Shown in pieces: positions 46,174 to 54,061 of a DNA stretch of 64,000 bases (position 1 is its first letter; every line of letters begins with the position of its first letter). The stretch is taken from assembly GCF_009380215.1 (NCBI RefSeq), contig NZ_WHUG01000018.1, forward strand, positions 93,524 to 157,523. The letters are read 5' to 3'. This stretch comes from Rugamonas aquatica (GTDB taxonomy: Bacteria > Pseudomonadota > Gammaproteobacteria > Burkholderiales > Burkholderiaceae_D). The notes under the pieces were generated by a model. That model had not been told where the DNA came from. It worked only from the letters and a program-made list of their open reading frames with translations, and made no database searches. Both the position numbers and the translations under genes were made by a program.

Positions 46174-48912
46174 ATGTTTCAGGAAAAAATAGCTGTACGC
46201 TGGGTGAAGTTTGCGCTGGCCTTGTTGTCGGCCAACGCCGTGGCGCTGGCGCAGGCGCAGGCGCAGGAACAATCGGACGCGCCCAAGCCGGACGCCAGGA
46301 TGGAGCGGGTGGAAATCACCGGCAGTAATATCAAGCGCATCGCCCAGGAGGGCGTGTCGCCGATGACCATGATTACCAAGGAAGACATCAAGCGCTCCGG
46401 CGCCACCTCGGTGCTCGACGTGTTGCGCAACCTGCCTTCGGTCGGCGGCAACGGCCGCGATTTCGGCGGCGGCAACGACTTCCGCAACGGCGCCACCACG
46501 GCCAGCCTGCGCGGCATGCCGACCTTGATCCTGTTGAACGGCAACCGCCTGCCGGTGTCCGGCTCGGACGATTCCAACGGCTTCACCTCGGTGGACTTGA
46601 ACATGCTGCCGCTGGCGGCGATCGAGCGCATCGAAGTGCTCAAGGACGGCGCCTCGGCAATCTACGGCACCGATGCGGTGGGCGGCGTCATCAACTTCAT
46701 CATGCGCCAGAATTACCAGGGCGTGGACCTGAGCACCAGCTACGGCACCACCACGCTGGGCGGCGGCGATGTGCGCAAGCTGTCGGTGGCCGGCGGCTAC
46801 GGCGACCGCGCCACGCAGAAATTCAACCTGACCTACGCGGCCATGTACGAGGACACCAAGCGCATCAAGGGCACCGACCGCGACTGGGCCAACCACATCG
46901 ACTTCGGCGCCAGCGGCGGCCTGCAGTACGCCAATGTGTACGGCGCCCACGGCACCGATGCCGGCACGCTGTCGATAGGCGGCAACCGCTTCGCCGACCC
47001 GGAATGCCTGGCCGGCTCCAAGTTGCCGTATCCGAGCGGCGCCGAATGGTTCCCTTCGCCGACCCGCAACGGCTGCCTGTCGGCGACGGCGGAATTCACC
47101 GACCTGGTCAAGCCCTCGCGCCGCGCCGGCGCCACGGCCGCGCTGAACTGGGATATCGCGCCGGACCTGACGCTGTTCGCCAACGCCTTCTACACCAACT
47201 TCGACAAGCGCATCGTCGGCCAGTCGTCGTGGCTGCAGAACCGCGCGCGCAACAACCTGGTCATTCCGGCCTCGAATCCCTTCAACACCTACGGCAAGCC
47301 GGTGACGGTGCGGCGCGATTTCCCGGTCTACGAAGGCGGCATCAAGACCAACGTCGACAACCTCTGGCTGATGACCGGCCTCAAGGGCGAGCTGGCCGGC
47401 TGGGACTGGTCGGCCACGCTGTCGCACGGCGAGGAGCGCGGCCGCACCGATACGCTGGGCGCCTACAAGCTGGAGGAATTGAACCAGGCGGTCGACGACG
47501 GCCGCTTCAACCCCTTCGGCGTCAACAAGAATTCGGACGCCCTGATCCGCGAGCTGTCGGGCGAGATGTTCGTCAAGACCCGCAGCAAATCCGATTCCAT
47601 CAAGCTGCAGGCCGCGACCGAGTTCGGCGAGCTGCCGGGCGGGAAGGTCGGCGTGTCGGTCGGCTCCGAGCTGCGCAAGAATTCGCTGTCGTACACGCCG
47701 TCGCAGGATTGGCAGCAGGGCTTGCTGGGCCAGTACGCGGTGCTGCCGCCGATCTCCGGTTCGGAAAAACTGTCGGCCGTGTATGCGGAGCTGAGCCTGC
47801 CGTTGCTGAAAACGCTGGAGGCCCAGGCCGCCGTGCGCCACGACAAATATGAGCTGGCCGGCGCCACCACCAATCCCAAGTTCGGCGTGAAGTGGAAGCC
47901 GAGCAAGGAGATCATGCTGCGCGCGAACTACAGCACCGGCATGGTGGCGCCGTCGCTGCCGCAGCGCTTCAGCCAGGGCCGCGACGCCTTCTACCAGACC
48001 AAGGATCCGCACCGCTGCGTCGAGGGCGATGTGTATTTCGATTCCTACTGCACCCGCCAGGTCAAGGCGTCCAACGTCGGCACCAAGGATCTGCAGCCGG
48101 AGAAGTCGAACCAGTACAACATCGGCTTCGTCATCGAGCCGATCAAGGACTTGAACATCGGCCTGACCTATTACGACATCAAGTGGAAAAACAAGATCGA
48201 CATCCTCGATACCACGACGGTGCTCGACAACGAAGACGGCGCCTACAAGTCGCACGTGACGCGCGACGATGTCACGGCCGAGGATATCGCGGCCTACGCG
48301 ACGCTGTCGGCGGCCGACAAGGCGCGGCTGGGGCCTTTGCGCGGCGAGCTGTCCAACATCAAGACAGGCTGGGTCAACCGCTTCCAGACGCACACCTCCG
48401 GCATCGACCTGGAAGCGTCCTACACCTTCCGCACCGAGAAGCTGGGCCGCATCAAGGTGTTCAGCGAAGCCAACTACACGCTGCGCTACGACACGGTGCT
48501 GTTGGCCGATAACGTCTACATCAACTGCCCTAACAACACCTCGTGCGACGCCGGCGAGTACGGCAATCCGCGCGTGCTGGCGAACGTGGGCGTGAACTGG
48601 GACCAGGGCGTGTGGAGCGGCACCGGCATCGTCAAATACGTGGCCGGCACCAAGGTCGACCGCTCGCCATCGGCCGTGCAGAACCAATGGTATGACTTCT
48701 ATGCCAAGGGACGGCGCATTCCGGCCATCGCCACGCTGGATGCATCGCTGGCCTATTCGGGCATCAAGAACGCGGTGATACGCGTTGGCGCCAACAATGT
48801 GTTCAACCGCGATCCGGCTTTCGATCCGGGCTCCTCGCTGGGTTACAACGATAGCTGGGGCGATCCGCGCGGCCGCTATGTGTATGTCAGCCTGGACTAC
48901 AGCTTCAAGTAA
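46174..48912 (+). CDS. TonB-dependent receptor (large, carbohydrate-receptor-like)
   Basis: This 912-residue outer-membrane receptor has a signal peptide (ends ALAQAQAQ), a TonB box region with VEITGSNIKR near 45, and a plug domain (about 55-185: VLDVLRNLPSVGGNG, TLILLNGNRLP, IERIEVLKDGASAIYGTDAVGGVINFI). A 22-strand barrel ends in YVYVSLDYSFK with a terminal Phe-Lys. The DGASAIYGTDAVGGVINFI plug type is frequent in Xanthomonas/Caulobacter nutrient receptors rather than siderophore receptors; the ligand is unknown. AGGAGACG precedes the ATG. Confidence 0.92.
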   Translation: MFQEKIAVRWVKFALALLSANAVALAQAQAQEQSDAPKPDARMERVEITGSNIKRIAQEGVSPMTMITKEDIKRSGATSVLDVLRNLPSVGGNGRDFGGGNDFRNGATTASLRGMPTLILLNGNRLPVSGSDDSNGFTSVDLNMLPLAAIERIEVLKDGASAIYGTDAVGGVINFIMRQNYQGVDLSTSYGTTTLGGGDVRKLSVAGGYGDRATQKFNLTYAAMYEDTKRIKGTDRDWANHIDFGASGGLQYANVYGAHGTDAGTLSIGGNRFADPECLAGSKLPYPSGAEWFPSPTRNGCLSATAEFTDLVKPSRRAGATAALNWDIAPDLTLFANAFYTNFDKRIVGQSSWLQNRARNNLVIPASNPFNTYGKPVTVRRDFPVYEGGIKTNVDNLWLMTGLKGELAGWDWSATLSHGEERGRTDTLGAYKLEELNQAVDDGRFNPFGVNKNSDALIRELSGEMFVKTRSKSDSIKLQAATEFGELPGGKVGVSVGSELRKNSLSYTPSQDWQQGLLGQYAVLPPISGSEKLSAVYAELSLPLLKTLEAQAAVRHDKYELAGATTNPKFGVKWKPSKEIMLRANYSTGMVAPSLPQRFSQGRDAFYQTKDPHRCVEGDVYFDSYCTRQVKASNVGTKDLQPEKSNQYNIGFVIEPIKDLNIGLTYYDIKWKNKIDILDTTTVLDNEDGAYKSHVTRDDVTAEDIAAYATLSAADKARLGPLRGELSNIKTGWVNRFQTHTSGIDLEASYTFRTEKLGRIKVFSEANYTLRYDTVLLADNVYINCPNNTSCDAGEYGNPRVLANVGVNWDQGVWSGTGIVKYVAGTKVDRSPSAVQNQWYDFYAKGRRIPAIATLDASLAYSGIKNAVIRVGANNVFNRDPAFDPGSSLGYNDSWGDPRGRYVYVSLDYSFK

Positions 48913-48924
48913 GCGGTAGTGACG

Positions 48925-48956
48925 ATCCGGCCGTCTTCTCGCGGCGGCGGCCGGAT
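48925..48956 (+). terminator. Hairpin after second TonB receptor
   Basis: A 9-base-pair perfect stem (ATCCGGCCG 48925-48933, CGGCCGGAT 48948-48956) lies 13 bases after the stop. There is no clear T-run, so termination is uncertain. Confidence 0.4.
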
Positions 48957-49012
48957 TGAAAACATTTATCAAAAAACCATATTTTTGCTATGCTTCAGGA
49001 TTTAGGCGGAAT

Positions 49013-49555
49013 ATGAAGTTATTGGCATTCGCAGCGAGCAATAGCAGCAAATCGATCAACAAAAAATTAGTGACTTACGCGGCCGGTCTGGTGGACGGTG
49101 CGGAGGTCGAGGTACTGGATTTAAACGATTACGAAATGCCGCTGTTCAGCATCGACAGGGAAGCGGCGTCGGGCCATCCTGAATTGGCCAAGGCTTTTCT
49201 GCAAAAAATCGCGGCGTCCGACGCCTTGCTGATTTCGTTCGCCGAACACAATGGCTCGTACAGCGCGGCCTTTAAAAACCTGTTCGACTGGTGCTCGCGC
49301 ATCGAGTCCAAGGTGTTTCAGAACAAGCCCCTGGTTCTCCTGTCCACCTCGCCGGGCGCCCGTGGCGGCGCCAGCGTGCTGGCGGCGGCGACCGGCTCCG
49401 CGCCGTTTTTTGGCGGCCACGTCAAAGCCAGCCTTTCCATCCCGAGCTTCCATGACAACTACGATCTCGAACGCGGCGTGCTCAAGCATGAGGAATTGAA
49501 CAGCCAGCTGGTCAAAGCCGTGGCTGCGCTGACGGAAGCCGTACCCGCCGCGTAG
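49013..49555 (+). CDS. NAD(P)H-dependent FMN reductase family protein
   Basis: This 180-residue flavodoxin-fold protein begins MKLLAFAASNSSKSINKKLV, the FMN phosphate-binding loop. AEHNGSYSAAFKNLFDWCSR near 80 and STSPGARGGASVL near 110 also match the SsuE/ChrR-type flavin reductases. It likely reduces FMN, quinones or metal ions such as chromate. The ATG at 49013 is chosen for the AGGCGGA upstream. It is not obviously tied to either flanking TonB receptor. Confidence 0.88.
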   Translation: MKLLAFAASNSSKSINKKLVTYAAGLVDGAEVEVLDLNDYEMPLFSIDREAASGHPELAKAFLQKIAASDALLISFAEHNGSYSAAFKNLFDWCSRIESKVFQNKPLVLLSTSPGARGGASVLAAATGSAPFFGGHVKASLSIPSFHDNYDLERGVLKHEELNSQLVKAVAALTEAVPAA

Positions 49556-49562
49556 CGTATCG

Positions 49563-49587
49563 CCGCCATTTCGTCGATGAATGGCGG
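49563..49587 (+). terminator. Possible terminator after FMN reductase
   Basis: An 8-base-pair stem (CCGCCATT/AATGGCGG) with a 9-base loop is followed by a pyrimidine-rich TATCTACTCCTTCTTGCTT. Confidence 0.45.
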
Positions 49588-49634
49588 TATCTACTCCTTC
49601 TTGCTTATCCCATAAAACCTTTTTTGTTGCGATA

Positions 49635-49662
49635 ATCGCTATATAGCCAACTATATTGCGCT
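49635..49662. promoter_or_regulatory. ModE-like operator
   Basis: ATCGCTATATA (49635-49645), six bases, then TATATTGCGCT (49652-49662). This matches the left half-site of the E. coli ModE consensus (ATCGNTATATA, N6-7, TATATAACGAT, as recalled) completely, with 7 of 11 in the right half. The two halves are themselves inverted repeats at 9 of 11 positions. It probably overlaps the -10 region of the TonB receptor promoter, 57 bases before the ATG, consistent with repression when molybdate is plentiful. Confidence 0.75.
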
Positions 49663-49718
49663 GTAAGCCGGGATTCTTTAAGGTCCGGGGCTAAGGTTTT
49701 TTTACATGGGGAAGTCAT

Positions 49719-51722
49719 ATGGATCAGAAGGAAAAGCGCGGCCGTCGGCTGACGTTGATGGCGTCGGCGTTGCTGGCGCTGGGAGCCGGCGGCAATGTGG
49801 CCGCTCAACAGGGCGGCGAGGCCCGGCCGTTCGAGCTGGGCACCGTGGTCGTCACCGGCACGCTCGATCAGGTCGGCGAAATCGGCAAGGAACAGGTGGC
49901 CTCCGTCATCGGCCGCAAGGAGATGCGCCAGTTTAACCGCGACAATGTCGGCGATGCGCTCAACCTGCTGTCCGGCGTCACGCTGTCGACCAATGCGCGC
50001 AATGAAAAAACCATCGCCGTGCGCGGCTTCGATGCGCGCCAGGTGCCGCTGTATATCGACGGCGTGCCGGTCTACGTGCCGTACGACGGCTATGTCGACT
50101 TCGCCCGCTTCAGCACCGCCGACCTGGCCAGCATCCAGGTGGCCAAAGGCTTCAGCTCGATGGCGTACGGGCCGAACGCGCTGGGCGGCGCCATCAACCT
50201 CATCTCGCGCAAGCCCACGGCCGCCCTCGAAGGCGACGCGGCGCTCGGCTGGGCCAGCGGCCACGGACGCCAGGCCTCGGCCAACGTCGGCAGCAGGCAG
50301 GGCATCTGGTATGTGCAGGCCGGCGCCGCCTACGACCAGAGCGACACCTTCCCGCTGTCGTCCGATTTCCGCCCGACCGCCACCGAAGACGGCGGCGCCC
50401 GCAACAACGCTTACCGGCGCGACAGCAAGGTCTCGCTGAAGCTGGGCGTGACGCCGCGCGCGGGCGACGAGTACGCGCTGAGCTACTACCAGCAGCACGG
50501 CAGTAAAGGCCAGCCGCCATCGACCGATCCGGCCACCGCGCGCTACTGGCAGTGGCCATACTGGGACAAGGAAAGCATGTACTTCATCTCGCGCACCGCG
50601 TTGGGCGCCAGCGCGGCGCTGAAGGTGCGCGCCTACCACGACAACTACGGCAACGAAGTCGACAGCTACACCAACGGCAGCTACACCACGCTCAAGACCG
50701 CAGGCGCGGGCAGCCTGGGCACGGGCCGCAGCATCTACAGCGACTGGACCAGCGGCGCGTCGATGGAACTTGAAACGCGCCAGGCGGCGATCAACACGCT
50801 GCGCCTGATCGCCCACTACAAGGTGGACAAGCACGTCGAACGCGACGGCACCGGCGCCACCAACGCCATCTTCAAGGATGCGCTGGCGTCGCTGGCGCTG
50901 GAAGACAATGTCCAGCTGCGCCCGTCGACCATGCTGTCGCTGGGCGCGGGCCGCCACCAGCTGCGGCCGCAGACCGTCTACAGCGCCGGCAATCCCTACA
51001 CGCTGCCGGACACGAAGAGCGCGCATGACTGGCAGGCCGGCCTGTTCGAAGACCTGTCCGCCAGCGCGCGGCTGTACGCGACCATCGCCCACAAGTCGCG
51101 CCTGCCGACGCTGAAGGACCGCTACTCGCAGCGCCTGGGCACCTACATCGAGAACCCGGCGCTGCGGCCCGAGTCTGCGCGCAACTATGAGATCGGCTAC
51201 CAGGGCCAGCCGTGGAAGGATGGCCAGTTGCAGGCCGCCTACTTCTACAGCGAGATCGGCGACAAGATCCAGGCCGTGGCCAACGTCTCCGGCATCAAGT
51301 CGCAGATGCGCAATATCGGCAGGGTGCGCTCGTCGGGCATCGAACTCGATGCGCGCGGCACGCTCAGCAGCATGGTCGAGCTGGCGGCCAACTACACCTA
51401 CACCGAGCTGAAGAACCTGAGCTCGCCAACGACCCGGCTGACCGATGTGCCGCAACAAAAGCTGACCGCGCAAGCCATGCTGCATCCGCGCGACGACATC
51501 GACCTCATCGCCATCGCCGAGCGCAACAGCAGCCGCTGGGCGTCGGACACGGTGCAGCTGGCGGGCTACGCCACGCTGAATCTGAAAGCGGTCTACCGTC
51601 CCGCGCGCGGCGTCGCGCTGGCGGCCGGCGTGAGCAATCTGCGCGACCGGAATTACTCGCTGGCCGACGGCTTCCCCAGCGCCGGACGCCAGTGGTTCGG
51701 CAACGTCAATTACCAATACTAA
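49719..51722 (+). CDS. TonB-dependent receptor, ModE-linked, possible molybdenum-compound importer
   Basis: This 667-residue outer-membrane receptor has a signal peptide (ends GNVAAQQ), a TonB box (FELGTVVVTGT near 40), and a plug domain (about 50-165: NVGDALNLLSGVTLST, VRGFDARQVPLYIDGVPVYVPYDG, NALGGAINLISRKP). A barrel ends in WFGNVNYQY with an aromatic C-terminus. Size and plug resemble siderophore/metal receptors more than sugar receptors. The operator upstream looks like a ModE site, and the next gene encodes an exported SUOX-fold protein. Together these suggest import of molybdate, tungstate or a molybdenum complex; the ligand is inferred, not proven. Confidence 0.9.
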   Translation: MDQKEKRGRRLTLMASALLALGAGGNVAAQQGGEARPFELGTVVVTGTLDQVGEIGKEQVASVIGRKEMRQFNRDNVGDALNLLSGVTLSTNARNEKTIAVRGFDARQVPLYIDGVPVYVPYDGYVDFARFSTADLASIQVAKGFSSMAYGPNALGGAINLISRKPTAALEGDAALGWASGHGRQASANVGSRQGIWYVQAGAAYDQSDTFPLSSDFRPTATEDGGARNNAYRRDSKVSLKLGVTPRAGDEYALSYYQQHGSKGQPPSTDPATARYWQWPYWDKESMYFISRTALGASAALKVRAYHDNYGNEVDSYTNGSYTTLKTAGAGSLGTGRSIYSDWTSGASMELETRQAAINTLRLIAHYKVDKHVERDGTGATNAIFKDALASLALEDNVQLRPSTMLSLGAGRHQLRPQTVYSAGNPYTLPDTKSAHDWQAGLFEDLSASARLYATIAHKSRLPTLKDRYSQRLGTYIENPALRPESARNYEIGYQGQPWKDGQLQAAYFYSEIGDKIQAVANVSGIKSQMRNIGRVRSSGIELDARGTLSSMVELAANYTYTELKNLSSPTTRLTDVPQQKLTAQAMLHPRDDIDLIAIAERNSSRWASDTVQLAGYATLNLKAVYRPARGVALAAGVSNLRDRNYSLADGFPSAGRQWFGNVNYQY

Positions 51723-51744
51723 GCAACCCCAAGCAAAGGAAAAG

Positions 51745-52290
51745 ATGATGGGCTATTTACTACGCAGGCTGTTTTTCACGATCGCGCTGTGTGCCTCGGT
51801 GCACGCGGCCGCGCATCCCACCGATGGCGACACCGCCAAATATGTCACGACCCGCCTGGCCGTGACGGGCGCGGTGGAGCACGCGCTCAACCTCAACGTG
51901 GCGGACTTGCGCCAGCTGCCGGCACAAAAGCTGGGCGAGCTGCCGCTGGTGCGGCAGGGCGGCGCCAAAGCCGGCCAGCTGGAAAACCTGAAGGGCGTGC
52001 GCCTGCGCGATCTGCTGGAGCAGGCCGTCGTGGTGTCGCGCGACCACAATGACGTCAAGAAGATGGTCGTCATCGCCACCGCCAGCGATGGCTACAAGGT
52101 GGTGTTCTCGTGGTCCGAGCTGTTCAACTCGCCGGTGGGCGAGGGCGTGCTGGTCTACTTCGAAAAAGACGGCCAGCCGCTCGGCGACGACGAGGGCCGC
52201 ATCGCCATGGTCTCCAGCAAGGATATCCGCAGCGGCCCGCGCCACGTCAAATGGCTGCAATCGATCGAGGTGAAGAAGATCGCCGAGTAG
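51745..52290 (+). CDS. Exported molybdopterin-binding-like (SUOX fold) protein without cysteine ligand
   Basis: This 181-residue protein has a signal peptide (LLRRLFFTIALCASVHAAAHP) and a domain of the oxidoreductase molybdopterin-binding (sulfite oxidase) fold: LAVTGAVEHALNLNVADLRQLPA, LKGVRLRDLLEQA, and ATASDGYKVVFSWSELFN. The mature part contains no cysteine, so the usual Mo-coordinating Cys is absent and enzymatic use of the cofactor is unlikely. Its gene follows the ModE-linked TonB receptor by 22 bases with an AAAGGAAA ribosome-binding site. It may act as a periplasmic binding or handling partner; that is inference. Confidence 0.8.
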   Translation: MMGYLLRRLFFTIALCASVHAAAHPTDGDTAKYVTTRLAVTGAVEHALNLNVADLRQLPAQKLGELPLVRQGGAKAGQLENLKGVRLRDLLEQAVVVSRDHNDVKKMVVIATASDGYKVVFSWSELFNSPVGEGVLVYFEKDGQPLGDDEGRIAMVSSKDIRSGPRHVKWLQSIEVKKIAE

Positions 52291-52295
52291 GGCGC

Positions 52296-53198
52296 TCACT
52301 CCTTGATGATGTGGTCGGCCAGATAGTCGATCAGCAGCCGTATGCCGGGCAGCAAGCCCCGGCGCGACGGAAACACCGCGTGGATGATGCCGCCCTTCGG
52401 CGACCATCCCGGCAACGCTTCGACCAGCCGTCCCTGCTGCAGGTCTTCCTCGACCACCATGTAGGGCAGCTGCACGATGCCGGTGCCGCGCAGCGCCGCC
52501 TGGCGCAGCGCCGTCATGTCGTCGGTCAGGTAGCGGGGGCGGTGCCGCACCTGCGCTTCCATGCCGTCGGGGCCGTCGAGCTGCCAGACATGGTCGCGCG
52601 ACGGTCCCCAGTCCAGGCTGGGCAGGTCGTCGAGATCGGCCGGGGCGGCGGGACGGCTGCGGCCGGCGAACAAGCCGTCCAGCAGGCCCGGGCTGGCCAC
52701 CAGCCGCTGCGGGCTGGACGACAGCACGCGCATCACCAGGTCGACATTCTCCAGCGGCGGAAAGCGCACCCGCAAGGCCAGGTCCAAACCCTCGCCCAGC
52801 ACGTCGACGCGGCGGTTGGTGGCGTCGAGGTGGACCTGCACCTTGGGATACTCGGCCATGAAGCGCGCCACCAGGTCGCCGATCCGATAATCGAGCAGGG
52901 CGGTGGGGCAGCTCATGCGGATGATGCCCTGCGGTTCCGAATGCTCGCGCTGCATCACCTCGCGCGCCGCCTGCGCCTCCACCAGCATGCCGACGCAGCG
53001 CTCGTAGAATTCCTGCCCCATCGCCGTCACCGAGAAATGCCGCGTGGTCCGCTGCAACAGGCGCACATTGTGCTCGGTCTCCAGCGCCGCGATGCGCCGG
53101 CTGAGCTTGGACTTCGGCATATTCAGCGCGCGGCCGGCCTGCGTGAAGCCGCCATGCTCGACCACTTTTACAAAATAATATAAATCGTTTAAATCCAT
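52296..53198 (-). CDS. LysR-family transcriptional regulator
   Basis: This 300-residue regulator has an N-terminal winged helix-turn-helix (MDLNDLYYFVKVVEHGGFTQ, then SKSKLSRRIAALE type sequence, about 1-60) and a periplasmic-binding-like effector domain (about 90-295). The ATG at 53198 gives the canonical LysR start; a TTG 18 bases upstream is less likely. It is divergent from the isochorismatase-like hydrolase (117-base gap), its probable target. The gene end lies five bases from the SUOX-fold gene end (convergent). Confidence 0.93.
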   Translation of the reverse strand: MDLNDLYYFVKVVEHGGFTQAGRALNMPKSKLSRRIAALETEHNVRLLQRTTRHFSVTAMGQEFYERCVGMLVEAQAAREVMQREHSEPQGIIRMSCPTALLDYRIGDLVARFMAEYPKVQVHLDATNRRVDVLGEGLDLALRVRFPPLENVDLVMRVLSSSPQRLVASPGLLDGLFAGRSRPAAPADLDDLPSLDWGPSRDHVWQLDGPDGMEAQVRHRPRYLTDDMTALRQAALRGTGIVQLPYMVVEEDLQQGRLVEALPGWSPKGGIIHAVFPSRRGLLPGIRLLIDYLADHIIKE

Positions 53199-53314
53199 GA
53201 TCGCTGATTGTCCCAAATGGAGAACACTGACGGCATTTTATGTTACTTCCGAGAATTATGTTAAGGATTTACTATGTGCGCAGTCTTGTTTTTTCAACCA
53301 AAGGAGTACCCCCC

Positions 53315-53956
53315 ATGACCAGCGAAACCATCCGCGATCCCGCCACCGACCATCTGCTGACGCCGCAGAACAGCGCTTTTGTCATCATTGACTACCAGCC
53401 TGTCCAGGTGAACTCGATTGCCTCGATGGACCGGCAACTGCTGATCAACAACATCGTCGGCGCCTCGAAGGCCGCCGTGGCCTACGGCCTGCCCGTCATC
53501 CACTCGACGGTCAACGTCAAGACCGGCCTGAACAAGCCGCCCATCCCGCAACTGCGCAAGGTGCTGGGCGACTATCCGACCATCGACCGCACCACCATCA
53601 ACTCGTGGGAAGACGTGGAATTCCGCCAGGCGGTGGAAGCCACCGGCCGCAAGAAACTGATCATGACCGCGCTGTGGACCGAAGCCTGCCTGACCTTCCC
53701 GGCGCTCGACGCGCTCAAGGCCGGCTATGAAGTGTACGTGGTGGCCGACGCCGTCGGCGGCACCTCGGTGGCCGCGCACGAGATGGCGCTGCGCCGCATC
53801 GAGCAGGCCGGCGGCAAGTTGATCAGCACCGTGCAGCTGTTCTGCGAACTGCAGCGCGACTGGAAACGCAGCGACACCGTGCCGGCCTTCATCGACCTGT
53901 TCGTGTCCACCGGCGGCACCGCCGGCATCCAGTTCTCGTACGACCGCGCGGAGTAA
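53315..53956 (+). CDS. Isochorismatase-family cysteine hydrolase (YcaC-like)
   Basis: This 213-residue cytoplasmic hydrolase has the triad-type Asp in FVIIDYQPVQVNS near 30, a Lys-containing region near 90, and the catalytic Cys in ALWTEACLTFPALDAL near 130. It closely resembles YcaC-type hydrolases often induced by LysR regulators; substrates of that group are unsettled. AAGGAG (53301-53306) supports the ATG at 53315. Confidence 0.92.
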   Translation: MTSETIRDPATDHLLTPQNSAFVIIDYQPVQVNSIASMDRQLLINNIVGASKAAVAYGLPVIHSTVNVKTGLNKPPIPQLRKVLGDYPTIDRTTINSWEDVEFRQAVEATGRKKLIMTALWTEACLTFPALDALKAGYEVYVVADAVGGTSVAAHEMALRRIEQAGGKLISTVQLFCELQRDWKRSDTVPAFIDLFVSTGGTAGIQFSYDRAE

Positions 53957-53964
53957 GCGCGACG

Positions 53965-54002
53965 GCGGGCGCACTGCTGAAAGCGGTGCGCGCCGCTTTA
54001 TT
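53965..54002 (+). terminator. Terminator after the isochorismatase-like gene
   Basis: A GCGGGCGCAC / GTGCGC(G)CCGC stem of 10 pairs with one bulge (53965-53974 with 53986-53996) is followed by TTTATT. Confidence 0.55.
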
Positions 54003-54061
54003 GGCTTCTGCTAAGATGGATCGACGAAGTTTTCGGGGCGTCAAGCGACGCTTGCTCGATC

